In this document: positions 53,253 to 63,060 of the stretch, piece after piece | Layout: the number at the start of each line of letters is the position of its first letter | Numbering within the stretch: position 1 is the stretch's first letter | From: FW021-bin31 sp964647485 | GTDB taxonomy: Bacteria; Bacteroidota; Bacteroidia; Chitinophagales; Chitinophagaceae | Assembly: GCA_964647485.1 (NCBI GenBank) | Contig: CAZYHV010000012.1 | Span: forward strand, 1 to 64,000 | Direction: 5' to 3' | DNA length: 64,000 nucleotides | Program-made: the position numbers and the translations under genes | The notes under the pieces: model-generated | The model's input: the letters and a program-made list of their open reading frames with translations, nothing else | The model's database searches: none | What the model was told of the DNA's origin: nothing

Positions 53253-55142
53253 ATGAAAAGACTAATATTCTTTACAATAGCAATCCTTTTTGTTTCTTCA
53301 ATGGGTTGTAGTAAGATGCAGGATCGTTTTTTAGATAAAGATCCATTTGACGTTTTAACTAATGATCAAGTATGGGAAAATAGCGATTTAATAAATTCTG
53401 TATTATACGATCTATACGATCGGATACCTACACTGACTTCCTTTGATCACATAAATTCTTTTGGGAATTTTGACGAAGGATTTCTTTCTCAGAATAATCA
53501 ATATGGGAAGTACAGACTTCAGAACTGGTCATTCAATTCCTGGAACCTTTGGAACTATGATTATATTAGAGAGATTAATTTATTCATGGATAATATTGAA
53601 AATTCAAAGTCCTTAGAAGAAGGCGAAAAGAGACTATTTTTAGCTAATGGGCGTTTCCTAAGGGCAAATGCTTATTTTGAACTTGTAAAAAGAATGGGTG
53701 GTGTTCCATTGGTTTTAGATACCTTAGAATATAATTACGATGGGAAAGTTAAGCATCTTCAATTTGCCAGAGAGCCAGAATCTTCAGTATATGATTTTAT
53801 TATTAGTGAGTTAGACGCTATAAAAGGTGATCTCCCTGATGACCCATCAGAGAAGTCTTTGGCTACATGGGGGGCAGCTCTCGCTATGGAATCAAGAGCA
53901 GCTTTATATGCGGGGTCTATAGCTAAATACGGAGTAAACACACCTTCTGTTACACTGTCTGATAATATCGTTGGAATCCCTGCTAATAAAGCAGATCATT
54001 ATTATGATCTTGCCTTAAGATCAGCAGTTAAGCTTATTAATAGTGAAGAGTATGCTTTGTACTTAAAGTACCCTAATGATTTAGAGAAAAACTTTGCACA
54101 ACTTTTTTTAGATAAGAGCGATAATAAAGAGGTAATCTTTGCAAAGGATTATTTGGAGAAATTTAAGAGTAACCAGTTTACTCCTAATAATCAACCTCAT
54201 TCTCTTGCATTGGCGGGAGAAAATGTGGGGGTATTAAATCCGTCCTTAAATCTTGCTCAAATGTATGAAAAGACAGATAATACGATTGCTCCTTTTGAAA
54301 CGAAAGATGCTTCAGGTGATTTTATTATATACGATAAGGTGAAAGATATTTTTAAAGGCCGGGACGCACGATTGGGAGGGACTATAATGTTACCCGGATC
54401 TACTTTCAGAGGTGATAGTATAGATATTTTTGCAGGCTATATTATGCCCCAAGATAATTGGTCTATTCTTACAGGAAGTAGTTTTGGGCAGCATAGAAAA
54501 CTCCCTAATGGCAAATCAACAGAAATTGTTGGAAAAGACGGACCAATTAACGGCCTCCAATTTGGTACTCAGACAGGTTTCTATGTTAGGAAATATCTTA
54601 ACCCAGATCCTTTAGCCGGTAATAGAACGAGGGGTAGCGATACTTGGTGGATTTATTATAGATATGCTGAAGTTTTATTGAATGCTTCAGAGGCAGCTTT
54701 TGAGTTAGGTAAAAAAGATACGGCCGCTTTGTATATTAATGAAGTGAGAAAGAGAGCAGGTCTTAAAATCCCTTTGAAAGTTAATGAGATAACTTTTAAT
54801 CGAATTGTCCATGAAAGGAGAGTTGAATTTGCCTTTGAGGGACATGAATTTTTTGACCTAAAAAGGTGGAGATTAGCCCATAGGGTATGGAATGGGCAAA
54901 AGACTGCTACTCTGACGATTCATCCAGGAGATGCAGATGCAGTAAGTAGCCGTATTTTTGGATTATATCCATACAAAATATATGATCCTGGACATAGTGA
55001 TAATGGTAAGTGGATATTTAAAGAAGTTTTACCAAGTCCTATGAATGGTGTATTTAATTTTCGTTTAGGTAACTATTATTCAAGGATTCCCAATGATGTT
55101 ATGGCTAATAACCCTAAATTGATTCAAAATCCTAACCAATAA
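53253..55142 (+). CDS. SusD/RagB-family lipoprotein (sulfatase locus)
   Basis: This 629-residue SusD-type lipoprotein has Cys19 in SSMGCSKMQ. Family features are DRFLDKDPFDVLTNDQVWENSDLIN, the core FLRANAYFELVKRMGGVPLVLD, and the C-terminal RIVHERRVEFAFEGHEFFDLKRW. It lies 11 bp after its SusC partner. From about 49.9 kb to 55.9 kb the DNA looks more AT-rich by eye than the fucoside locus. Confidence 0.94.
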   Translation: MKRLIFFTIAILFVSSMGCSKMQDRFLDKDPFDVLTNDQVWENSDLINSVLYDLYDRIPTLTSFDHINSFGNFDEGFLSQNNQYGKYRLQNWSFNSWNLWNYDYIREINLFMDNIENSKSLEEGEKRLFLANGRFLRANAYFELVKRMGGVPLVLDTLEYNYDGKVKHLQFAREPESSVYDFIISELDAIKGDLPDDPSEKSLATWGAALAMESRAALYAGSIAKYGVNTPSVTLSDNIVGIPANKADHYYDLALRSAVKLINSEEYALYLKYPNDLEKNFAQLFLDKSDNKEVIFAKDYLEKFKSNQFTPNNQPHSLALAGENVGVLNPSLNLAQMYEKTDNTIAPFETKDASGDFIIYDKVKDIFKGRDARLGGTIMLPGSTFRGDSIDIFAGYIMPQDNWSILTGSSFGQHRKLPNGKSTEIVGKDGPINGLQFGTQTGFYVRKYLNPDPLAGNRTRGSDTWWIYYRYAEVLLNASEAAFELGKKDTAALYINEVRKRAGLKIPLKVNEITFNRIVHERRVEFAFEGHEFFDLKRWRLAHRVWNGQKTATLTIHPGDADAVSSRIFGLYPYKIYDPGHSDNGKWIFKEVLPSPMNGVFNFRLGNYYSRIPNDVMANNPKLIQNPNQ

Positions 55143-55152
55143 AATTATTAGT

Positions 55153-55860
55153 ATGAAAATAAGAAATTTTAACAGCGTAATATTATTTTTATCTTTTATG
55201 GCCATTATTAGTTGTAAGAAAGATAATTATAATCCTCCAAACTCTATTTTAACTGGAGCGATCTTGTATAATGGTGACACACTCAGATTTAGTAATTCTA
55301 ATCCTTTAAACTTAGAACTTTGGCAAACAGGATTTGGTAAACGGACTCCTATTAATGTTTTTGTTAATGAAGCGGGAAAATTTTCTGCTGTATTATTTGA
55401 TGGTGACTATAAATTAGATTTACCAAGTGGAAATTATCCCTTTGTTTTTCCAAGTGACAAAGGAAATGACCATGATACGATTTCGTTTCGTTTAGATGGA
55501 TCGTTAAACCTAAATCTTGATGTGACCCCCTATTATATACTGAAGGATGTATCCTTTTCAAAGGATGACAGATCAATCTCTGCAAATTTTATTATAAATA
55601 AGATTATATCGGATGCTAGATCTAAAAATATAGATAAGGTTTTTTTATTTCTCGGAAAAACCAGAATTGTGGATAATAGCAATAATATTTCTACAGCTTC
55701 TGTCTTACCCAAAGATATAACAGATTATGATAACGTAAATATAAAGACGACGATACCGGAAATGACCCCTTCTCAAAGCTATGTTTTTGCTAGGGTTGGC
55801 TTGAAAATAGCCTCTATTGAACAGATGATTTTTTCACCTGTAATAAAAATTGAATTTTAA
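55153..55860 (+). CDS. DUF3823-type lipoprotein
   Basis: This 235-residue lipoprotein (Cys21 in AIISCKKDN) follows SusD, the usual place of DUF3823 proteins. It begins with a carboxypeptidase-regulatory-like fold (SILTGAILYNGDTLRFSN, NEAGKFSAVLFDGDYKLDLPSGNYPF), then a second beta domain (LNLDVTPYYILKDVSFSKDD, MTPSQSYVFARVGLK). No catalytic residues are seen. Similar proteins are taken as surface glycan-binding partners of SusCD, and I infer the same role. Confidence 0.78.
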   Translation: MKIRNFNSVILFLSFMAIISCKKDNYNPPNSILTGAILYNGDTLRFSNSNPLNLELWQTGFGKRTPINVFVNEAGKFSAVLFDGDYKLDLPSGNYPFVFPSDKGNDHDTISFRLDGSLNLNLDVTPYYILKDVSFSKDDRSISANFIINKIISDARSKNIDKVFLFLGKTRIVDNSNNISTASVLPKDITDYDNVNIKTTIPEMTPSQSYVFARVGLKIASIEQMIFSPVIKIEF

Positions 55861-55900
55861 AACTCGATTTTTCTCTCTTTTACTTATAAATTACATTGGT

Positions 55901-57715
55901 ATGCATATAATATTTGAGACAAGTTATAAGGTTTTGCGATTTCTATTCTGCTTGATCTTTTTACTTCCCAGTATCCCCATTTTTGGCCAGCAAATACATC
56001 AACAAAGGCCAAATGTAATACTCATTATATCAGATGATATGGGGTTTTCAGATATAGGCTGTTATGGCGGTGAGATTTCCACACCGAATATAGATTCTTT
56101 GGGAATGAATGGCCTACGTTATACCCAGTTTTACAATGTGGATCATTGTGCACCATCAAGAGCTGCATTAATGACCGGATTGTACTCTCACCAAACAGGG
56201 CTGGGATGGATGCCGGATAAAGATTTTCATCTTCCGGGATATAGAGGAGAATTAAATAATCAATGTGTTACAATTGCAGAGGTTTTACAGCAAGCGGGTT
56301 ATGCAACTTTTATGACAGGGAAATGGCACCTTTGTAGAAATGTACATGCTGGTGGTCCGGAACATGATTGGCCTTTACAAAGGGGGTTTGACAAATTTTA
56401 TGGAATACTGACCGGCGCAGGTAATTATTATGATCCGCCCTCCTTATGTCGTGGAAACACGCTAATAACACCGGAAAACGATCCTGTTTATCATTCTGAA
56501 CATTATTACATTACAGATGCTATCACTGATAACTCTATACGCTATATCAAAAACAGGGATAAAGATAAACCTTTCTTTATGTATGTAGCCTACACTACTG
56601 CACATTGGCCAATGCAAGCACCCGAAAAAGATATTGCAAAATATAAAGGTAAGTATCATGAAGGGTGGGATGTTTTAAGAAGAAGGCGATATCACCGCGA
56701 ATTATCGCTCGGTGTTATAGATTCTTCTACCGTATTATCTCCTTTGGATACGAAACCATGGAGTGAGGAAAAAGATAAGCCTGCGATGGAACGCAGGATG
56801 GAAACATATGCAGCGATGATTTCCATTATGGATAGGGGTATTGGAAAAATTGTTAAAGAATTAAAAAAAGAAAATATATTTGATAATACGGTTATTATCT
56901 ACTTACAAGACAATGGTGGAAATGCGGAAGGGACGGGGTATGGACCTGGTCCTGAAGGGAAGAAGTCTTTTGTTGCCAGAGATACCTCAAAACTTAAAAA
57001 GTTAGGAAAAGATGAAATACAATATGCTGTTGTCCCTGCGATTACCCATGATGGAGCGATTACTATTACAGGGAAAAGAGTAATGGCCGGGCCGGAAAAT
57101 ACCTATTTGGCTTATTTAAAACCATGGGCTAATGTGTCCAATACTCCATTTCGCAAATACAAAAATTTCAATTATGAAGGCGGGATAGCAACTCCCTTAA
57201 TTATTCATTGGCCTAACGGCATTAAAAGTGGCAGAGCTGCTCTTCGAAAGCAGCCGGGGCATGAAATAGATATTATGCCTACAATTATTCAATTGACTAA
57301 AGCAAAATACCCGAAAGTCTATAATGGACATAAAATTACACCAGTATCAGGTGTGAGTTTAGTGCCTACCTTTACAAAGGAGCCATTAAAACCTCGAGCA
57401 ATTTATTGGTCTCATCAGGCCAATAGAGCGATGAGGATGGGTAAGTGGAAAATTATTTCCGGGGGGATTTTACATGGCGGGTATGGTAATTGGAAAACGT
57501 ATACAAGTGAGCCATGGGAGTTGTATAATATGCAGAAGGATAGGAGTGAATTGAAGGATTTATCCTCTCAATATCCCCAAAAAGTAAAGAGGATGGTTAA
57601 GATGTGGGAAAAATGGGCTCATGAAACGAATGTATATCCAATGCCCTGGAAAGAGGAGCAACCCAATGAGAGATCCTATTATATGTCGACACCCTGGCAA
57701 TTCCCTAATTTTTAA
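55901..57715 (+). CDS. Arylsulfatase-type sulfatase 1 (S1 family, Cys-type)
   Basis: This 604-residue secreted sulfatase starts at the ATG at 55901. The frame opens earlier with a TTG overlapping the previous gene, but the signal peptide (VLRFLFCLIFLLPSIPIFG) belongs to the later start. The metal-binding ILIISDDMGFSDIGCYGGE is followed by the formylglycine motif Cys83 in CAPSRAALMTG, then MTGKWHL, the large insert with HWPMQAPEKDIAKYKGKY, and YLQDNGGNAEGTGYGPGPEG. Cys83 must be oxidised to formylglycine by a sulfatase-maturating enzyme, and none is encoded in the window. It closely resembles the third sulfatase of the locus in layout. Confidence 0.92.
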   Translation: MHIIFETSYKVLRFLFCLIFLLPSIPIFGQQIHQQRPNVILIISDDMGFSDIGCYGGEISTPNIDSLGMNGLRYTQFYNVDHCAPSRAALMTGLYSHQTGLGWMPDKDFHLPGYRGELNNQCVTIAEVLQQAGYATFMTGKWHLCRNVHAGGPEHDWPLQRGFDKFYGILTGAGNYYDPPSLCRGNTLITPENDPVYHSEHYYITDAITDNSIRYIKNRDKDKPFFMYVAYTTAHWPMQAPEKDIAKYKGKYHEGWDVLRRRRYHRELSLGVIDSSTVLSPLDTKPWSEEKDKPAMERRMETYAAMISIMDRGIGKIVKELKKENIFDNTVIIYLQDNGGNAEGTGYGPGPEGKKSFVARDTSKLKKLGKDEIQYAVVPAITHDGAITITGKRVMAGPENTYLAYLKPWANVSNTPFRKYKNFNYEGGIATPLIIHWPNGIKSGRAALRKQPGHEIDIMPTIIQLTKAKYPKVYNGHKITPVSGVSLVPTFTKEPLKPRAIYWSHQANRAMRMGKWKIISGGILHGGYGNWKTYTSEPWELYNMQKDRSELKDLSSQYPQKVKRMVKMWEKWAHETNVYPMPWKEEQPNERSYYMSTPWQFPNF

Positions 57716-57736
57716 AATACTTAAATACGTAATTTT

Positions 57737-59335
57737 ATGACACGCAAAAATGCCATTAAACAAATGGGGTTATTAGGCTTAAGTCCAATGATTCCTCCAT
57801 TTATGCAGAATTGGCCCCAAGGAAAAAGGCCGAATATTATTATGATCTTATGTGATCAGTTTCGGGCTGATGCCTGCAAAAGAGAAGGATTCGGATTAGA
57901 TACTACTCCTTTTTTAGATTCCCTTGCACAGAATGGGACTTGGTTTAATAAGGCCTATTGTGCGGCTCCGGCTTGTGTACCCAGCCGCACGGCAATGCAA
58001 ACCGGCCGGTTTCCCAGTGCCACGCGGGTAAAGTCAAATCATAACATACAAGATGCTGTTTTTAGCGAAGACCTCTTGCATGCGGTAAAGGCTCGTGGAT
58101 ATCGTACCGGGGCTGTTGGGAAAACCGGCCATTCTTATTTACGATATCATCCGGAAAGGTTTGATTACATTAAGCCCTATACGCATCTTGGGGAACCCGG
58201 CACAGATAATCCTCAAGTAAAGAAATTTAATAAATATTTACACAGCACACATTTTTATGCAGACTTTAAACCAGCGCCTTTCCCTCCTGAGATGGAACAG
58301 CCTTATCGTATTGTTTCCGATGGCATCAAATGGCTTTCGAAGATGAAGGACAAATCTGATCCTTTTTACCTTTATTTATCTATTCCTGAACCTCATAATC
58401 CTTATCAAATTGCAGAGCCTTATTATTCTATGTTTCCCCCGGACAAATTACCTCCTCTTGCAGCGGGAAAAGAAGCCCTGAAGTCCAAGGGAAAGAAATT
58501 TACTATGCAAAGGCAGTTGGAGGAAATGGGATATCCGGGTTTTGAAAAGCATATTCCCAGGATAAGAAGCAATTATTATGGTATGTTGCGGTTGATAGAT
58601 GATCAAATAAAACGGCTTGTGGACTATTTGAAAGAAAATAGTATTTATGAAAATACTATCTTACTTTTTGTTGCTGATCATGGTGATTATACAGGAGAAT
58701 ACGGTTTAATAAAGAAAGGCGCTGGTGTACCGGATTGTCTCGCTCGTATTCCAATGCTGTGGCACGGCCCGGGTATTGTTAAAAATAAAAGGCCGCACGA
58801 TGCCCATGTTTCCAATATAGATATTATGCCCACAATCTGTAGTATGGTGGGTTATCCTATACCCGATGGCGTGATTGGAAGGAGTTTATGGCCGTTGCTT
58901 ATGGGGAAAGACTACCCTAAAGCAGACTTTGCCAGTATTATTGGTCAGCACGGCTTTGGTGGCAGAGACTATACCCGCATTGATCAAATTGACCCTTACA
59001 AAGATGGCTGTTTAACCAAGGGTAAAGAAGAGTTTGATGAATTAAACAGTTATTCACAGAGTGGTATTTTGAGGCTGCTTAGAAAAGATGATTGGAAATT
59101 GATTTATAACATGCAGGGGAATGGTCGTTTGTATAATATTGCTGAGGATCCGGCAGAGGTACATGATTTATTTCAGGAGGAAAGATATAAGGAAAAGAAA
59201 TTGGAACTACTTCAGGACATGCTGGCTTGGGAATTGCGATCACAGGATCCACTGCCATTGCCTAGAAGGCGTTATATCTATAGAGGTGATGTACACAACT
59301 ATTGGTCCCCTTATCATGATTCCCAGGTATTATAA
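57737..59335 (+). CDS. Sulfatase 2 (S1 family, Cys-type)
   Basis: This 532-residue sulfatase has metal site IMILCDQFRADACKRE and formylglycine motif Cys80 in CVPSRTAMQTGRFPS. Downstream are GAVGKTGHSYLRYHPERFDY, FYLYLSIPEPHNPYQ and FVADHGDYTGEYGLIKKG, where the Asp-His pair binds metal. The N-terminus TRKNAIKQMGLLGLSP is a twin-arginine-like signal in which the first Arg pair is R-K, so export route and cleavage are uncertain. It belongs to a different S1 subgroup from its two neighbours (no HWPM insert). The 5' end of this gene shares a short similarity with the DNA just before the GH5 gene. Confidence 0.9.
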   Translation: MTRKNAIKQMGLLGLSPMIPPFMQNWPQGKRPNIIMILCDQFRADACKREGFGLDTTPFLDSLAQNGTWFNKAYCAAPACVPSRTAMQTGRFPSATRVKSNHNIQDAVFSEDLLHAVKARGYRTGAVGKTGHSYLRYHPERFDYIKPYTHLGEPGTDNPQVKKFNKYLHSTHFYADFKPAPFPPEMEQPYRIVSDGIKWLSKMKDKSDPFYLYLSIPEPHNPYQIAEPYYSMFPPDKLPPLAAGKEALKSKGKKFTMQRQLEEMGYPGFEKHIPRIRSNYYGMLRLIDDQIKRLVDYLKENSIYENTILLFVADHGDYTGEYGLIKKGAGVPDCLARIPMLWHGPGIVKNKRPHDAHVSNIDIMPTICSMVGYPIPDGVIGRSLWPLLMGKDYPKADFASIIGQHGFGGRDYTRIDQIDPYKDGCLTKGKEEFDELNSYSQSGILRLLRKDDWKLIYNMQGNGRLYNIAEDPAEVHDLFQEERYKEKKLELLQDMLAWELRSQDPLPLPRRRYIYRGDVHNYWSPYHDSQVL

Positions 59336-59362
59336 TATAATAAATATTGATAAACATGTTTT

Positions 59363-61039
59363 ATGTTAAAATGTAAAGGTTTACTATTATCTCTGCTGGT
59401 TCTTTTTTTAATAACAGGTTGTTTTAATGATAATGATTTAAAGGATCATCGTCCGAACATTGTAGTTATTCTGGCGGATGATATGGGTTTTTCGGATCCG
59501 GGTTGTTTTGGCGGGGAGATTCATACGCCGAATATAGACTGGTTGGCGGAGAATGGGGTTAGATTTACGAATTTTTACAATACCTCCAGATGTTGTCCTA
59601 CACGAGCATCCTTACTAACGGGTTTGGATAATCATGAGGCGGGTATAGGGAAGATGACTATGGATGATCACAAGCCCGGTTATCGAGGGTTTCTTACCGA
59701 TAATACAGTAACCATTGCCGAAGTATTAAAAGAAGCAGGTTATCAGACTGCAATGTCCGGGAAATGGCATGTCTCCAACACCTTTACTCAGCGCACGAGA
59801 AAGGAGCAACTGGCTTGGTTGAATCATCAAACTTACCATGAGACGTTTTCTCCATTAGAGCAATATCCCATCAACCGAGGTTTTGAAAAATTTTATGGAA
59901 CCATTTGGGGTGTAGTGGACTATTTTGATCCATTTAGCCTGGTTCATGACAGCACGCCTGTTAAAACGGTTCCGGAGAATTATTATCATACTGATGCCAT
60001 CAATGACTCGGCCGCTGCGTTTGTACGACAGATGAGTGAAAAAGATGCGCCCTTCTTTCTTTATGTAGCAGAGAATGCAGCGCACTGGCCGCTCATGGCC
60101 AAACCGGAAGATATTGCAAAATATAAAGATACCTACAAAGTAGGCTGGGAGGCAATAAGAGATGCTCGTTATAGAAGATTAGTAGAAAAAGGTGTGATTG
60201 ACTCTACAATTGCTCCCCTCCCCGCTCGCTGGCATAATGGTCTTAAATGGGAGGACGACCAGGATTCACTTTGGGATGCCCGGGCTATGGCTGTTCATGC
60301 AGCTATGGTGGATTGTATGGATCAGGGTATCGGTAGGATTATCCAAGCCCTAAAAGAAACAGGGGAAATAGACAATACATTAATTTTGTTTTTAAGTGAC
60401 AATGGCGCCAGCGCTGAGGTAGCTGCGAATTACGGACCGGGGTTTGACCGTCCATCAGAGACCCGAGACGGTCGCAAAATCATTTACGATGTAGATAAAA
60501 AAGAGACACCAGGGTTAGAAACCACTTATTCGTCTATTGGACCAAGGTGGGCAAACGTTTCTAACACCCCTTATCGTTTTTGGAAAGCAAAATCATATGA
60601 AGGGGGAGTGCATACCCCCATGGTTGCTTTTTGGCCGGATGGAATTAAATTACAAAAGGGGAGCTTTAATGATCATGTTGGACATGTGATGGATTTTATG
60701 GCTACGTTTCTTGACATAGCCGGAACAGAATACCCGAAGACGTACAATGGGCATGATATTACGCCCTCCGAGGGAATCAGCTTTCTTCCTATTTTAAAGG
60801 GGGAAAAGGCTCCCTCCCATGCCTCTCTTTTCAATGAACATTTTGGTAGTGGATATGTACGGCATGATGGCTGGAAGTTGGTAAGAAAAAATAAAAAAGA
60901 AAAGTGGCAACTTTATCATATAGAAGATGATGAAACAGAGATTAATAATCTTGCTAAACAGTATCCCGAGAAAGTTAAACAATTGGACAGTATGTGGCAT
61001 CAATGGGCAAAAGAAACAAAGGTTTTTCCTAAGCCTTAA
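59363..61039 (+). CDS. Arylsulfatase-type sulfatase 3 (S1 family, Cys-type), lipoprotein
   Basis: This 558-residue sulfatase lipoprotein (Cys20 in FLITGCFND) has VVILADDMGFSDPGCFGGE, the formylglycine motif Cys77 in CCPTRASLLTG, MSGKWHV, NAAHWPLMAKPEDIAKYKDTY and FLSDNGASAEVAANYGPGF. It is a relative of the first sulfatase (shared HWP insert and a WANVSNTPFRK/WANVSNTPYRF element), which suggests an old duplication with different anchoring: soluble versus lipidated. Confidence 0.92.
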   Translation: MLKCKGLLLSLLVLFLITGCFNDNDLKDHRPNIVVILADDMGFSDPGCFGGEIHTPNIDWLAENGVRFTNFYNTSRCCPTRASLLTGLDNHEAGIGKMTMDDHKPGYRGFLTDNTVTIAEVLKEAGYQTAMSGKWHVSNTFTQRTRKEQLAWLNHQTYHETFSPLEQYPINRGFEKFYGTIWGVVDYFDPFSLVHDSTPVKTVPENYYHTDAINDSAAAFVRQMSEKDAPFFLYVAENAAHWPLMAKPEDIAKYKDTYKVGWEAIRDARYRRLVEKGVIDSTIAPLPARWHNGLKWEDDQDSLWDARAMAVHAAMVDCMDQGIGRIIQALKETGEIDNTLILFLSDNGASAEVAANYGPGFDRPSETRDGRKIIYDVDKKETPGLETTYSSIGPRWANVSNTPYRFWKAKSYEGGVHTPMVAFWPDGIKLQKGSFNDHVGHVMDFMATFLDIAGTEYPKTYNGHDITPSEGISFLPILKGEKAPSHASLFNEHFGSGYVRHDGWKLVRKNKKEKWQLYHIEDDETEINNLAKQYPEKVKQLDSMWHQWAKETKVFPKP

Positions 61040-61097
61040 CGATAGAAGTTAAGGAGTTTATCCCAAACAAAGATTAATATATCAAAATTTAGTAATA

Positions 61098-62945
61098 ATG
61101 CATCAAAATATTAAGATTAGAATTTTCAGTCTTGGTTTAATAGTACTGTTTTTATACCCAAGTTCTCTAATAGCCCAAAAGGTTTCTTGGCAACCGGTGA
61201 AAGGTTCAATGACAACACCATGGACAAAAGATGTAACACCAGGGAATGTTCATAAAGAATATCCTCGTCCACAAATGCAGCGTAAAAAGTGGAATAACCT
61301 AAATGGTTTATGGACCTACAAAATAAGCTCTTCTTTAGACAACACTCCCAAAGAGGCGCGTTTTTTGAAAGGGAAAGGACAAGGGGAGATATTAGTCCCT
61401 TTTCCTATCGAGTCTTCGCTTTCAGGAGTAAAGAAACCGTTAAGACCAGATCAGAAGCTCTGGTATCAGCGATCTTTCATAATACCAGCTTCTTGGCAGG
61501 GGCAAAGAATCCTGTTGCATTTCGGGGCAGTAGATTGGCGCACCAATGTTTGGGTTAATGGAGAGAAAGTGGGTATGCATCAAGGAGGATATGACAATTT
61601 TTCTTTTGATATAACAGATGCTCTACATAATAATGGTAAACAACAAATTGTTGTTTCAGTTTGGGATCCTACGGACAAAGGTTTTCAACCGATAGGTAAG
61701 CAGACGCTTAATCCGCGTGGTATTTGGTACACATCTACTTCAGGGATTTGGCAAACAGTCTGGATAGAGCCGGTTCCACCGGTATCTATTAAATCTTTGC
61801 GTATGACACCCGATATTGATAATAAGTTGTTGCACCTAAAAGTGGAAGGGAATAACCATGTTTCTAAATATACTGTAAAAGCTATTGCTTATGATAAAGG
61901 AAAGAAAGTAGGAGAAAAAGAAGCTAATCTAGGACAAAAACTAAGCTTACATCTACAAGATATGAAATTATGGTCGCCAAGTCATCCATTTCTGTATGAT
62001 TTGGTTATAACTTTATATAAAGGAAAAGAAAAAATAGATGAAGTAAAGAGTTATTTTGGAATGCGGAAGGTTAGTTTGGGAAAAGATAACCGGGGAATAA
62101 CTCGTCTGTTTTTAAATAATAAACCCTTGTTTCAGTTTGGTCCGTTAGATCAGGGCTTTTGGCCGGATGGAATTTACACTGCTCCTACTGATGGAGCAAT
62201 GAAATTTGATATTGAGAAGACAAAAAAATGGGGATTCAATATGATAAGAAAACATGTGAAAGTAGAACCGGCACGTTGGTATTATTACTGCGATAAAATT
62301 GGATTATTGGTTTGGCAGGATATGCCGAGTGGTGATAAACATATAGGAGGAAAGGATCCTGATATAAAAAGGATAGCCCAATCAGCTCAAAATTATAAAG
62401 AAGAGATTAAAGGGATGATAGATGGTCTATATAATCACCCGAGTATAGTTACCTGGGTGCCTTTCAATGAAGGGTGGGGACAGTTCCAGACAAGAAAGGT
62501 GACCAAATTAGTAAAAGAATTAGATCCTACTCGTCTGATTGATGCAACTACGGGATGGGCTGACAGAGGAGTCGGGGATATGCATGATATGCATAAATAT
62601 CCCGGACCGGGTATGTTTCCTGTAGAAGAAGGACGGGCATCTGTATTGGGAGAATTTGGCGGACAGGCACTTGTTGTAAAAGACCATTTATGGCTAACCG
62701 ATTTCTCTAAAGCTCCGGGACATTACAAAACATCTACTTCAAGAGATGCATTGCATCAGAAATATGCTGCTATGATGAAAAAACTAAAAGAGCTAAAGAA
62801 AAAAGGCTTAGCCGCAGCCGTTTATACCCAGACTACAGATGTAGAAACCGAAGTAAATGGGTTGATGACTTATGACAGAAAAGTAATGAAGTTCAATGAG
62901 AATAAATTGAAAGAAATGAACCAAGAGTTTATAAAGGGTAACTAG
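61098..62945 (+). CDS. Glycoside hydrolase family 2 enzyme (sulfatase locus)
   Basis: This 615-residue secreted GH2 enzyme has a signal peptide ending near SSLIAQKV. An N-terminal sugar-binding domain (EYPRPQMQRKKWNNLNGLW, VHWG-like FGAVDWRTNVWVNGEKVG), an Ig-like domain and a TIM barrel follow. Acid/base Glu458 (WVPFNEGWGQF) and nucleophile Glu519 (SVLGEFGGQAL) are both present. GPLDQGFWPDGIYTAPTD is a mark of a GH2 branch often annotated as beta-galactosidase. It has only the three core domains, unlike the 803-residue GH2 of the fucoside locus. Confidence 0.9.
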   Translation: MHQNIKIRIFSLGLIVLFLYPSSLIAQKVSWQPVKGSMTTPWTKDVTPGNVHKEYPRPQMQRKKWNNLNGLWTYKISSSLDNTPKEARFLKGKGQGEILVPFPIESSLSGVKKPLRPDQKLWYQRSFIIPASWQGQRILLHFGAVDWRTNVWVNGEKVGMHQGGYDNFSFDITDALHNNGKQQIVVSVWDPTDKGFQPIGKQTLNPRGIWYTSTSGIWQTVWIEPVPPVSIKSLRMTPDIDNKLLHLKVEGNNHVSKYTVKAIAYDKGKKVGEKEANLGQKLSLHLQDMKLWSPSHPFLYDLVITLYKGKEKIDEVKSYFGMRKVSLGKDNRGITRLFLNNKPLFQFGPLDQGFWPDGIYTAPTDGAMKFDIEKTKKWGFNMIRKHVKVEPARWYYYCDKIGLLVWQDMPSGDKHIGGKDPDIKRIAQSAQNYKEEIKGMIDGLYNHPSIVTWVPFNEGWGQFQTRKVTKLVKELDPTRLIDATTGWADRGVGDMHDMHKYPGPGMFPVEEGRASVLGEFGGQALVVKDHLWLTDFSKAPGHYKTSTSRDALHQKYAAMMKKLKELKKKGLAAAVYTQTTDVETEVNGLMTYDRKVMKFNENKLKEMNQEFIKGN

Positions 62946-63060
62946 AAGAAATTGGAGAAAATGAGTATATGGAGAAGATGCTTAAATAAGCCATTAAACA
63001 AAGAGGATTATTAAGCTTAATTCGATGGTCATCCTCTTATTCTAAGGGGGATTAATCTCA

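Noticed and set aside
55850..55900. Longer TTG-initiated start for sulfatase 1
   Set aside because: It would overlap the DUF3823 gene and place 17 residues before a complete signal peptide that begins at the ATG at 55901.
60551..60562. Operator-like GCAAACGTTTCT inside sulfatase 3
   Set aside because: It matches the operator consensus at 10 of 12 bases but lies mid-gene and encodes the family-conserved WANVSNTP segment, so the match is explained by coding constraint.
62961..63056. Small 31-codon gene between GH2 and GH5
   Set aside because: It has no family resemblance and overlaps GH5-like coding sequence in another frame, so it is better explained as decayed 5' sequence.
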